Source: Verrucomicrobia bacterium UBA6775
GTDB lineage: Bacteria; Verrucomicrobiota; Verrucomicrobiia; Limisphaerales; UBA1096
Direction: 5' to 3'
DNA length: 10,413 bases
Assembly: GCA_002453165.1 (NCBI GenBank)
Contig: DKGH01000002.1
Location: 1-10,413, forward strand
Shown here in pieces: positions 1 to 6,340 of this stretch. The notes under the pieces are model-generated. The model did not search any database. It was not told the origin of the DNA and was given only the letters and a program-made list of their open reading frames with translations. The position numbers and the translations under genes were made by a program. The stretch's first letter is position 1; each line of letters opens with the position of its first letter.

Positions 1-178
1 AGGCCGGGTGTTGGTCGAACGTGACAGCGACAGCAAAAGCCTCATGCCGGGTGGCGTCATTCACCGCCTGCCGGAGTACCTGTTGGTGACCCAAGTGCAC
101 GCCGTCGAACATGCCGATCGCGAGGCAGACTCCGCGATTGTCGTTGGCCAGATCGCTGGGTTGGTTGATTTGCTTCAC
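1..178 (-). CDS. ribF: RibF, bifunctional riboflavin kinase/FAD synthetase (N-terminal fragment, cut by window edge)
   Basis: Reading the minus strand from a GTG at 178-176 gives 59 residues beginning (M)KQINQPSDLAND and running off the left edge. Residues 19-32 (CLAIGMFDGVHLGH) match the nucleotide-binding G-x-FDGVHxGH signature of the RibF FMN adenylyltransferase domain, and TFDQHPA near the edge corresponds to the family TFxxHP motif. RibF phosphorylates riboflavin to FMN and adenylates FMN to FAD in the cytoplasm; the kinase domain would lie outside the window. The GTG overlaps the truB stop as GTGA, so translation is probably coupled to truB. truB-ribF adjacency is common in bacteria. 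No Shine-Dalgarno sequence is seen. The start is inferred from the overlap and from the usual short N-terminus before the motif. Confidence 0.9.
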   Translation of the reverse strand, partial: MKQINQPSDLANDNRGVCLAIGMFDGVHLGHQQVLRQAVNDATRHEAFAVAVTFDQHPA

Positions 179-900
179 GTTGCCGGGGCGGAGAGTTTGA
201 GTATCGGAACGACGCGCTTGGCCAAGTCCGCAGGCGAAAGGTTTGTCAACTCCTCGAGGGTGGTGGCACCGCTGATTTTGAATTTGCCGGAGACCGTGCG
301 CCGCAGCCCGGCGAGGTGTGCACCACAGCCAAGCGTTTGGCCAAGGTCATGCGCCAGCGAGCGCACGTAGGTGCCCTTGGTGCAGGCGACCTTGAACCAG
401 GCGAACGGTGGCTCGTATGCGGAGATGAGAAACTTGTAGAGGTGGATGAAGCGTTCCTTGCGCTCGACCTCCTTGCCCTTGCGGGCGAGCTTGTACAGTG
501 GCGTGCCGTCGATTTTGATGGCACTGACCATCGGCGGCAGTTGCATTTGGTCGCCAAGAAATTTGTTGGCCTGTTCCTGCAACGCATCGAGCGTGAGGTC
601 GGGCACCGGTTGGGTGGTCTCGACCTGGCCCTCGGCGTCGTAGGTGTTGGTGGTTTCGCCGAGCTTGATCGAGCCGACGTACACCTTGTCGTCCGACATG
701 AGTTTCTCGGAGAGCTTGGTGGCCTTGCCGAGCAGCAGGGTTAGCAGGCCGGTGGCGGCGGGGTCGAGAGTGCCGCAGTGCCCGACTTTTTTGATACGAT
801 AACTGCGGCGGACAATGTCCACGATGTCGTGCGAGGTGGGCCCGGCCGGTTTGTCGATGAGGAGCGCCCCGTCGAGGGCGTCGAACGTGTTCAGGATCAT
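175..900 (-). CDS. truB: TruB, tRNA pseudouridine(55) synthase
   Basis: This 241-residue protein isomerises U55 to pseudouridine in the T-loop of tRNAs. Visible family motifs are KPAGPTSHDIV (17-27), the catalytic motif KVGHCGTLDPAATGLL (38-53) with the expected nucleophile Asp46, PPMVSAIKIDGTPLYKLAR (122-140), CTKGTYVRSLAHDLG (173-187) and the LRRTVSGKF end of the catalytic domain (199-207). E. coli TruB has about 310 residues. This one ends roughly 35 residues after the catalytic core, so the C-terminal PUA-like RNA-binding domain is missing or minimal, as in other short TruB forms. The ATG overlaps the upstream phosphoesterase stop as ATGA, and the TGA overlaps the ribF GTG, so it is the centre of a coupled trio. 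A copy of the dispersed palindrome falls in its last codons, encoding LAKR. Confidence 0.96.
   Translation of the reverse strand: MILNTFDALDGALLIDKPAGPTSHDIVDIVRRSYRIKKVGHCGTLDPAATGLLTLLLGKATKLSEKLMSDDKVYVGSIKLGETTNTYDAEGQVETTQPVPDLTLDALQEQANKFLGDQMQLPPMVSAIKIDGTPLYKLARKGKEVERKERFIHLYKFLISAYEPPFAWFKVACTKGTYVRSLAHDLGQTLGCGAHLAGLRRTVSGKFKISGATTLEELTNLSPADLAKRVVPILKLSAPAT
216..227. repeat. Dispersed palindrome copy 1 (11/12) inside truB
   Basis: GCTTGGCCAAGT differs from the GCTTGGCCAAGC consensus at the last base. It lies in the last codons of truB, where the minus strand reads it as Leu-Ala-Lys (LAKR in context). A weaker match (10/12) is at 335-346, also in truB. Confidence 0.7.
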
Positions 901-1889
901 GTTGTTCGCGACTTGAGTTGATCGCGGATGGCGGCGATCACGCGACGCTGGATGCCAAGCGGCTTGCCAACGATGCGGGCCCCGGCAGCGGCCTGGTGTC
1001 CGCCGCCCCCAAATAACCCGGCAACATCGCTGACGTTTACGTTTTTGTCCTTTGAACGAAGACTGATCCGGGTCAGCTCCGGCTCGAGTTCCTCAAACAC
1101 ACACGCGACTACCACCGGCTCGATGGCGCGGACGTGGTCGATCAAGCCCTCGGTGTCGCTGGCCGTCGCGCCGGTCTTGTCAAAGTCCTCCTTCTTCAGC
1201 CAAAAGTAGGCAATCTCGTTGTCGTCGATCAGCTTGAATTTGTTGTAAACCCGCTGCAGCAGTTTCACGCGGGAGAGGGGGTACGACTGGTAAACCTCGT
1301 CGCACACAGTGGCGAGATCCGCCCCTTTTTTTACGAGATCACCGGCGGCGTAATACGTTGCGGGCAGGGTGCTTGGGTATTGGAACGAACCGGTGTCGGT
1401 GGAAATGGCGGTGAACAGGCAGTCGGCAATCCGGGGTGTGAGTTTCCAGCCGGCTTCCTTGATCAGGCGGTAGATCAGTTCGCCGCTGGACGGCTCGCGA
1501 CTGGCGATCCAGTTGATGTCGCCGAAGCGCGTGTTGCTGGCGTGATGATCGATGTTGATCAACACCTTGCGGTTGGCGATGTGTTCCTGCGCCGTGCCGA
1601 TTCGCTCGATGCTGGCGGAATCGACCGCAATGACGCAGTCGAACGGCCGGTGGATTTTTCGCGGTGTCTGGATGAGTTGATCGGGGTCAAGAAAGCGCAG
1701 CTTGGAGGGCACCGGGTCCTGATTCCAGACGGTGACCTCCTTGCCCCGCTCGAGCAGGGCCAGCGCCAGGCCAAGCGACGAGCCGATGCAGTCGCCATCC
1801 GGCCGCATGTGGCTGCAGACCGCGATGGTGTGGCTCTCGCCAATCACCTCAAGGATGCGGTCAATGATCTTCAGTCGAGTCGATTTCAT
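897..1889 (-). CDS. nrnA: DHH/DHHA1 phosphoesterase, NrnA-like oligoribonuclease / pAp phosphatase
   Basis: This is a 330-residue member of the DHH phosphoesterase superfamily, which uses Mn2+. Motifs in order are SHMRPDGDCIGS (26-37), AVDSA (88-92) with the metal-ligand Asp, the signature NIDHH (112-116), DTGSFQY (165-171), and the C-terminal DHHA1 glycine motif GGGGHQAAAG (294-303). NrnA-type enzymes degrade short RNA oligonucleotides to mononucleotides and dephosphorylate pAp; the position between rbfA and truB is the usual one for this family. The frame stays open upstream to an ATG at 1976, but those 29 residues lie within rbfA and do not resemble the family. The ATG at 1889 gives the family-like start MKSTRLKIIDRILEV and leaves a 29-base overlap with rbfA. 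Substrate assignment comes from family and context; a cyclic-dinucleotide phosphodiesterase is possible. Confidence 0.88.
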   Translation of the reverse strand: MKSTRLKIIDRILEVIGESHTIAVCSHMRPDGDCIGSSLGLALALLERGKEVTVWNQDPVPSKLRFLDPDQLIQTPRKIHRPFDCVIAVDSASIERIGTAQEHIANRKVLINIDHHASNTRFGDINWIASREPSSGELIYRLIKEAGWKLTPRIADCLFTAISTDTGSFQYPSTLPATYYAAGDLVKKGADLATVCDEVYQSYPLSRVKLLQRVYNKFKLIDDNEIAYFWLKKEDFDKTGATASDTEGLIDHVRAIEPVVVACVFEELEPELTRISLRSKDKNVNVSDVAGLFGGGGHQAAAGARIVGKPLGIQRRVIAAIRDQLKSRTT

Positions 1890-2247
1890 TCGGGCTATCG
1901 CGCAGGGAATCCTGCTCAAGCTCGTCGAGGATTTGAAGCACACGGTCGCCCCGATTTCGGGCTTCGTCCATGACAAATTTTAGCCGTGGCGTGTAGCGGA
2001 GGACGACCGCTTGGCCAAGCGCACTCTGGATTTTACCGGCGGCCTTGCGGACGGCGCGGAACGCCTTGTGCTGTGCCTGCTCATCGCCGATCGAGGAGAC
2101 AAACACGGTGGCCGTGTGCAGGTCGTTCGAGACGCCAACCTCGCTGACGCTGATCATGCCGAGGTCCACGGGGAACTCCTTGCGGAAGATTTCATTCAAC
2201 TCCCGCTTGAGCAGTTCGCGCACGCGCATGTGGCGCAGGTTTGGCAT
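1861..2247 (-). CDS. rbfA: RbfA, 30S ribosome-binding factor A
   Basis: A 128-residue RbfA of normal length, a single KH-like domain protein that binds the 30S subunit and helps mature the 5' end of 16S rRNA. Recognisable segments are RVRELLKRELNEIFRKE (8-24), the ISVSEVGVSNDLHTATVFVS strand-turn-strand (32-51), and LRYTPRLKFVMDEARNRGDR (83-102), which matches the family LRYTPxLxFxxDxxxxxGxR pattern. The tail after about 112 is acidic and probably disordered. It begins 15 bases after infB and its end overlaps the nrnA-like gene by 29 bases. A perfect 14-bp copy of the dispersed palindrome lies inside it, read as ALGQA (76-80), next to the conserved LRYTP strand. There is no Shine-Dalgarno sequence; the upstream RNA is pyrimidine-rich. 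Confidence 0.95.
   Translation of the reverse strand: MPNLRHMRVRELLKRELNEIFRKEFPVDLGMISVSEVGVSNDLHTATVFVSSIGDEQAQHKAFRAVRKAAGKIQSALGQAVVLRYTPRLKFVMDEARNRGDRVLQILDELEQDSLRDSPNEIDSTEDH
2008..2021. repeat. Dispersed palindrome copy 2 (14-bp perfect symmetry) inside rbfA
   Basis: CGCTTGGCCAAGCG is fully self-complementary. It lies within rbfA, where the minus strand reads it as ALGQA (residues 76-80). This frame differs from those used in truB and in the membrane protein gene. Confidence 0.9.
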
Positions 2248-2262
2248 GGTAGAGGAAAGGGA

Positions 2263-4659
2263 CTAGAGCGACTGGGCGACCTTCTCCTGGGTGTAACACT
2301 CGATGATGTCGCCCTCCTGAAAATCGTCGAACCCGTCGAGGCGAATGCCGCACTCCATACCGGAACGCACCTCGTTTACCTCATCCTTGAAGCGCTTGAG
2401 CGTGTGCGAGATGCCCTCGTAAACGAGATCGCCCTTGCGAACCACGCGCATCTTGCCCCGGAGGAGTTTGCCGCTGGTGACGGCGCAACCAGCGACGTTG
2501 CCTCCCTTGCTGAGTTCGAAAATCTTGCGCACTTCCGCTTGGCCGGTGACGACGTCCTTCATCAACGGGTCGAGCAGGCCGGCCATCGCCTCCTTCACCT
2601 CCTCGATCAACTCGTAAATGATGGCGTAGAGCTTGATCTGCACGCCCTCGCGCTTGGCCACCTCTCCCACGCCGGTGTCGATCTTGGCATGGAAACCGAG
2701 GATGACTGCGTCGGAGGCACTCGCCAGCGTGGCGTCGGACTCGGAGATGGAGCCGACGCCGGAGTGGACGACCTCGGACTGGACCTTGTCGGATTCGATC
2801 TTGTTGATCGAGTCGACGATCGCCTCGACGGAGCCCTGGGTGTCGGCCTTGATGATCAGCTTGAGCGTCTTGTCGGAGTCGGCCTGCGTGCGGCTGAACA
2901 GGCTTTCCAGCGTCATTTTGCGTTTGCGCGCTACCGACTCGTCGCGTTCCTTCGTGATTCGGTCCTCGCAAATGTTTCGGGCTTCCTTATCGTTTGGGAC
3001 GATATTGAATTCCGCACCGGCTTCCGGGACGCCATTGAGACCGAGCACCTTCACGGCGCTGGACGGGCCGGCTTCCTTGATTCGCTTGCCCTCGTGATCG
3101 ATGAGCGCACGGGCTTTGCCGAAGTAGTTGCCGCAGACCATGATGTCGCCAACCTTTAATGTACCCTTCCGGACGAGCAGGGTGGCGGTTGGGCCTCCGG
3201 CTTCCATGGCGGACTCGACGACGTTGCCTACCGCACTGCGGGTCGGGTTGGCCTTGAGCTCCAACACCTCAGCCTGCAGCAAAACCATCTCGAGCAGCTT
3301 TTCGACGTTTGTGTTTTTCAACGCGGAGACATCGACGAAAATCGTTTCGCCACCCCATTCCTCGCAGACCACTCCCTTTTCCTGCAACTGCGTGCGGGCC
3401 ATCGAGGGGTTGGCGGACGGGTGGTCGATTTTGTTGACCGCAACGATGATCGGCACTTCGGCGGCTTGCGCGTGACTGAGCGCCTCCATCGTTTGAGGCA
3501 TGACACCGTCGTCGGCACCGACCACGAGGATCACGATATCCGTGACGTTGGCTCCGCGTGCACGCATTGCACTGAACGCGGCGTGACCCGGTGTGTCGAG
3601 GAAGGTAATCTGCTCCAGCTTCTTCGGGTTTTCCGGGTGGGGGACATTGATGGTGTAGGCTCCAATGTGTTGGGTGATGCCGCCCGCCTCGCCGGCGGTG
3701 ACGTTCGAGTGGCGGATGACGTCGAGCAGCGTGGTTTTGCCATGGTCGACGTGGCCCATGATGGTGACCACCGGGGCGCGAAGCTGCAGATCCTCCTCCT
3801 TGTCTTCCGAGTCGAGGACGACTTTTTTCTTCGTGGTCGCCTTGACGAGGCCGGCACCGCGTTCGCGGCGTTCGAGACGAAAACGGAATCCGTTCTTGGC
3901 GCAGATTTCCCGGGCGATCGGCTCTTCGATCGACTGGTTGACATTCGCGAAAACGTTGAGCGACATCAGGTCGGCGATGAGCTGGAATGGCTTGCGCTTC
4001 ATCGCCTCTGCGAGGTCGCGGACAATGATCGGCGGCTTGAGCGCGATCAACGGGCCATCGGCTGGAGCCGTGTACTTTGGCTTGCGCGGGCCACCGCCTA
4101 CTGTGGTCGGTTCGGGCGCTGTGCCACTTTTCTCCGGTTTCTTTTCCTGCTTGGTCTTCCCCTTGTCCTTTTTCTTTTTACGTTCGCGGACGGCGGGGCG
4201 AACCGGCATGTTGCCCAGTTCGATAAATCCAACTTTCTTTCCGAGATCGCTGTCCTTCTCCTCTTCCTCAGCGGGCTCGGCGGGCTCCGCCTGGTCTTCC
4301 GCCTCCTCAGCAGGTGCTTCCGGTTCAGCGTCTTCCGTGGCTTTCTCTTCGGTGGCCGGTTCAGTTTCCTCGGTCGAAGTCTCCTCGGAAGAATCCTCTG
4401 CTGCCTCGGCCTCCTGTGGTGCCGCCTCTTCGACCGGTGCGGTGATGATTACCGGCTCGGCCGCGGCCTGTGGTTCCTCGGCCGGCGCTTCGGGCTCGGG
4501 TTTGCCGGCGATTTGTTCCTCAAGGTACTCAGCGGTTATTTTGTCGAGTGTGCTTGAGGCGACTTTCGCGTTGGCGATCCCCAGTTCCTTGGCTTTCGCC
4601 AGGACTTCCTTGCTGGGAATCCCAACTTTCTTGGCAATCTCGTAAATGCGAACGGGCAT
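2263..4659 (-). CDS. infB: IF2, translation initiation factor 2
   Basis: A 798-residue GTPase that delivers fMet-tRNA to the 30S subunit and promotes 50S joining. Domains: an IF2_N module (RIYEIAKKVGIPSKEVLAKA, 4-23), a low-complexity Glu/Ala/Pro linker (about 53-135), a Lys-rich stretch (about 161-177), a second IF2_N-like helix pair around KRKPFQLIADLMSLNV (221-236), then the G domain. G motifs are GHVDHGKTT (302-310), GGITQHIGAY (326-335), DTPGH (355-359), NKID (409-412) and SALK (445-448); domains II, III and the fMet-tRNA-binding C-terminus follow. Length and order are normal. The frame is open to an ATG at 4710, but that adds 17 residues encoded by the palindromes in the nusA-infB gap; MPVRIYEIAKKVG is the typical IF2 start. 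No Shine-Dalgarno sequence precedes it. Confidence 0.97.
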   Translation of the reverse strand: MPVRIYEIAKKVGIPSKEVLAKAKELGIANAKVASSTLDKITAEYLEEQIAGKPEPEAPAEEPQAAAEPVIITAPVEEAAPQEAEAAEDSSEETSTEETEPATEEKATEDAEPEAPAEEAEDQAEPAEPAEEEEKDSDLGKKVGFIELGNMPVRPAVRERKKKKDKGKTKQEKKPEKSGTAPEPTTVGGGPRKPKYTAPADGPLIALKPPIIVRDLAEAMKRKPFQLIADLMSLNVFANVNQSIEEPIAREICAKNGFRFRLERRERGAGLVKATTKKKVVLDSEDKEEDLQLRAPVVTIMGHVDHGKTTLLDVIRHSNVTAGEAGGITQHIGAYTINVPHPENPKKLEQITFLDTPGHAAFSAMRARGANVTDIVILVVGADDGVMPQTMEALSHAQAAEVPIIVAVNKIDHPSANPSMARTQLQEKGVVCEEWGGETIFVDVSALKNTNVEKLLEMVLLQAEVLELKANPTRSAVGNVVESAMEAGGPTATLLVRKGTLKVGDIMVCGNYFGKARALIDHEGKRIKEAGPSSAVKVLGLNGVPEAGAEFNIVPNDKEARNICEDRITKERDESVARKRKMTLESLFSRTQADSDKTLKLIIKADTQGSVEAIVDSINKIESDKVQSEVVHSGVGSISESDATLASASDAVILGFHAKIDTGVGEVAKREGVQIKLYAIIYELIEEVKEAMAGLLDPLMKDVVTGQAEVRKIFELSKGGNVAGCAVTSGKLLRGKMRVVRKGDLVYEGISHTLKRFKDEVNEVRSGMECGIRLDGFDDFQEGDIIECYTQEKVAQSL

Positions 4660-4678
4660 AAAAAGTGGTCTGCATGCA

Positions 4679-4690
4679 GCTTGGCCAAGC
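4679..4690. repeat. Dispersed palindrome copy 3 (12/12) in the nusA-infB gap
   Basis: An exact GCTTGGCCAAGC in the 69-base space between nusA and infB, nine bases from copy 4. With minus-strand transcription it lies in the 5' region of infB, 19 bases upstream of the chosen start codon. Confidence 0.9.
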
Positions 4691-4698
4691 GCAACTTC

Positions 4699-4714
4699 CC
4701 GCTTGGCCAAGCGG
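4699..4714. repeat. Dispersed palindrome copy 4 (16-bp perfect symmetry) in the nusA-infB gap
   Basis: CCGCTTGGCCAAGCGG is self-complementary over 16 bp and sits 14 bases after the nusA stop. The two copies in this gap make a tandem of potential hairpins between nusA and infB. No U-tract follows in the minus direction, so it does not look like a standard Rho-independent terminator. Confidence 0.92.
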
Positions 4715-4728
4715 CTTAAAAATTAATC

Positions 4729-6078
4729 TTACTCGGTGTCTTCCGATTCGGCGGGGGCGTCGTCCGCATCGGACTCCGGTTCTTCCGCTGGAGCCTCTTC
4801 GGCAGCGGGTTCGTCCGCTTGGCCACCGCCGGCGCGACGCTCGATTTCGGCTTTGGCCGCTGCGAGCACGGTCTCCGCACTGTCCTCCAGCCCGGGAATT
4901 TCCTTCAGGTCATCCGCCTCAACTCCGCTCAGGGCGTCGAGGGTGAGAAGACCGGCGTGCACAATGGCATCGGCCTGTGCCTTTTCGATCCCTGGGATCG
5001 CCGCGAGGGCGTCGACGGCTTCGGCCACCTGTTCCTCGAACCCGACCTTGACCTCCTCCTCGGGGTCGATGTCGATCTGCCAACCAGTCAGGATGCTGGT
5101 GAGGCGGGCGTTTTGTCCGCGCCGCCCGATAGCGAGTGATAGCTGATCCGGCTCGACAAAAATGTGGATACGCTTTCGGCTCTCGTCCACGGCCAGCCGC
5201 TTGATCTCGGCGGGGGAGAGGGCATTGGTCACGTAGGTCTCGATGTCATCGTCCCACGGAATGATGTCGATCTTCTCGTTGTTGAGTTCGCGGACGATGT
5301 TTTTCACGCGCTGACCGCGAAGGCCGACGCAGGCGCCGACCGGATCCACCTTGTCGTCGCGCGAGTGGACGGCGAGCTTGGTGCGGAAACCGGGTTCGCG
5401 TGCGATGCCCTTGACTTCAATGGTGCCGTCGTTGATCTCGGACACCTCGAGCTGAAACAGCTTGAGCACGAAGTCGGGATCCTTGCGGGAAAGGATGATC
5501 TCGGAGCCGTTGCCGCCGCCGGCGACCGACTTGACGTAGCAGCGAATCCGCTCGCCGCGTTGGTATTCCTCGGTGGGCACGCGCTCGCGATTGGGCAGCA
5601 GCGCCTCAAACCGGCCGAGGTCGATTAGTACGTCCGAGCGATCGAAACCGCGCACTTCGCCGCTAACGATATCGCCGATGCGGTCGTGGAACTCGGAATA
5701 AATCAACGCCTTCTCCGCGCGGCGGATAGCCTGCATTAACGCCTGCTTGGCATTTTGCGAGGCGATGCGCCCGAAGTTTTTCGGTGTCACCTCCAGTTCG
5801 ATCTCCTCGTTGAGTTGGGCGTCGGGGTTGAATCGCTTGGCCGATTCGAGGGCAATCTCGTCGTGTTTGTTGACCACGTTTTCCACGACGATCAATTTGG
5901 CAAATGCTCGGATGTCACCATCTTTTCGGTCGATCTCGCATCGCAGTTCCCTAGCGGGGCCGACGGCCCGCTTGGCTGCGGAGAGCAGGGCATCCTCGAC
6001 GGCGCTGATCAGGATCTCGCGGTCGAGCCCCTTTTCACGCTCCCAGTACTCCATGCTGGCTAAAAATTCTGCATTCAT
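4729..6078 (-). CDS. nusA: NusA, transcription elongation/termination/antitermination factor
   Basis: A 449-residue RNA-polymerase-associated RNA-binding protein. Domains in order: N-terminal polymerase-binding domain (about 1-130, including the ISAVEDALLSAAKRAV helix), S1 domain (about 133-185, IGDIVSGEVRGF...DVLIDLGRFEALLP), KH1 with REPGFRTKLAVHS and DPVGACVGLRGQRVKNI (about 227-275), KH2 with DQLSLAIGRRGQNARL (311-326), then one helix-hairpin-helix-type repeat with IPGI and IPGL turns (about 354-400). The tail from 415 is an acidic Glu/Ala/Asp/Pro stretch. Most conserved blocks are intact. It is the first gene of the minus-strand operon here: rimP is not upstream. Its leader contains a terminator-like hairpin, and NusA itself stimulates such terminators, so feedback attenuation is plausible. 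Start chosen at the first ATG of the family-like N-terminus; no Shine-Dalgarno sequence. Confidence 0.97.
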   Translation of the reverse strand: MNAEFLASMEYWEREKGLDREILISAVEDALLSAAKRAVGPARELRCEIDRKDGDIRAFAKLIVVENVVNKHDEIALESAKRFNPDAQLNEEIELEVTPKNFGRIASQNAKQALMQAIRRAEKALIYSEFHDRIGDIVSGEVRGFDRSDVLIDLGRFEALLPNRERVPTEEYQRGERIRCYVKSVAGGGNGSEIILSRKDPDFVLKLFQLEVSEINDGTIEVKGIAREPGFRTKLAVHSRDDKVDPVGACVGLRGQRVKNIVRELNNEKIDIIPWDDDIETYVTNALSPAEIKRLAVDESRKRIHIFVEPDQLSLAIGRRGQNARLTSILTGWQIDIDPEEEVKVGFEEQVAEAVDALAAIPGIEKAQADAIVHAGLLTLDALSGVEADDLKEIPGLEDSAETVLAAAKAEIERRAGGGQADEPAAEEAPAEEPESDADDAPAESEDTE

Positions 6079-6083
6079 CGTTT

Positions 6084-6115
6084 GTTATTTCGACAAGGCC
6101 TAGGCCGTTCGTAAC
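6084..6115. repeat. Imperfect inverted repeat centred on GGCCTAGGCC, just upstream of nusA
   Basis: A 10-bp perfect palindrome, GGCCTAGGCC (6097-6106), sits inside a longer imperfect dyad running from GTTATTTCGA to TTCGTAAC. It lies between the U-tract of the leader hairpin and the nusA start codon, where it could be an operator or a second RNA hairpin. It is not a copy of the dispersed GCTTGGCCAAGC element. Confidence 0.45.
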
Positions 6116-6116
6116 G

Positions 6117-6148
6117 AAGAAAAAAGCCGGAAGATAGCTCCCGGACTT
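6117..6148 (-). terminator. Rho-independent terminator-like hairpin in the nusA leader (candidate attenuator)
   Basis: On the minus strand, CCGGGAG (6144-6138), a CTAT loop and CTTCCGG (6133-6127) form a 7-bp stem with one G-U pair, followed by C and six U residues (6125-6120). The G-U is an A-C mismatch on the plus strand and the U-tract exists only on the minus strand, so the element points toward nusA. Its U-tract ends about 40 bases before the nusA ATG. No minus-strand gene was found upstream that it could be ending, which favours premature termination of the nusA transcript. Function is inferred from structure alone. Confidence 0.6.
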
Positions 6149-6205
6149 CACTCGTGCGTAACTTTGAGTTGTCAAATCACCGCCGAGAGGCGGCAACCGG
6201 CTCAG

Positions 6206-6235
6206 AGCCTAGTCGGGAAGTCCGAGAACCGTCAA
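6206..6235 (-). promoter_or_regulatory. Possible sigma70-type promoter for the nusA operon
   Basis: On the minus strand, TTGACG (6235-6230) and TAGGCT (6211-6206) are separated by 18 bases. The -35 matches 5/6 and the -10 only 3/6. If used, transcription would start near 6199 and the RNA would pass through the terminator-like hairpin before reaching nusA. A perfect TTGACA also occurs at 6175-6170 but has no acceptable -10 at the right spacing. Confidence 0.25.
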
Positions 6236-6340
6236 GCGGAAAGCAGTAAAAAACACGGGTTTAAAATGGTGTCATTCCGGCAGTTTTTGGGGTGGATTAA
6301 GGTTTCCCAACTCATATGGACTAAGTAGGTTGTTGCCCCG

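Noticed and set aside
1890..1976. Upstream in-frame start of the DHH phosphoesterase
   Set aside because: The added 29 residues lie wholly inside rbfA and do not match the family; the protein aligns from MKSTRLKIID.
2011..3159. Long plus-strand open frame of 382 codons opposite infB and rbfA (and a similar one at 3421-4557)
   Set aside because: It lies antisense to well-supported genes. Its translation is a low-information Asp/Val/Leu/His-rich shadow typical of the complement of GC-rich coding sequence, with no family motif.
6120..6240. tRNA or known riboswitch in the region upstream of nusA (by analogy with metY before the E. coli nusA operon)
   Set aside because: No cloverleaf, no proper GGTTCRA T-loop and no conserved riboswitch core could be found on either strand.
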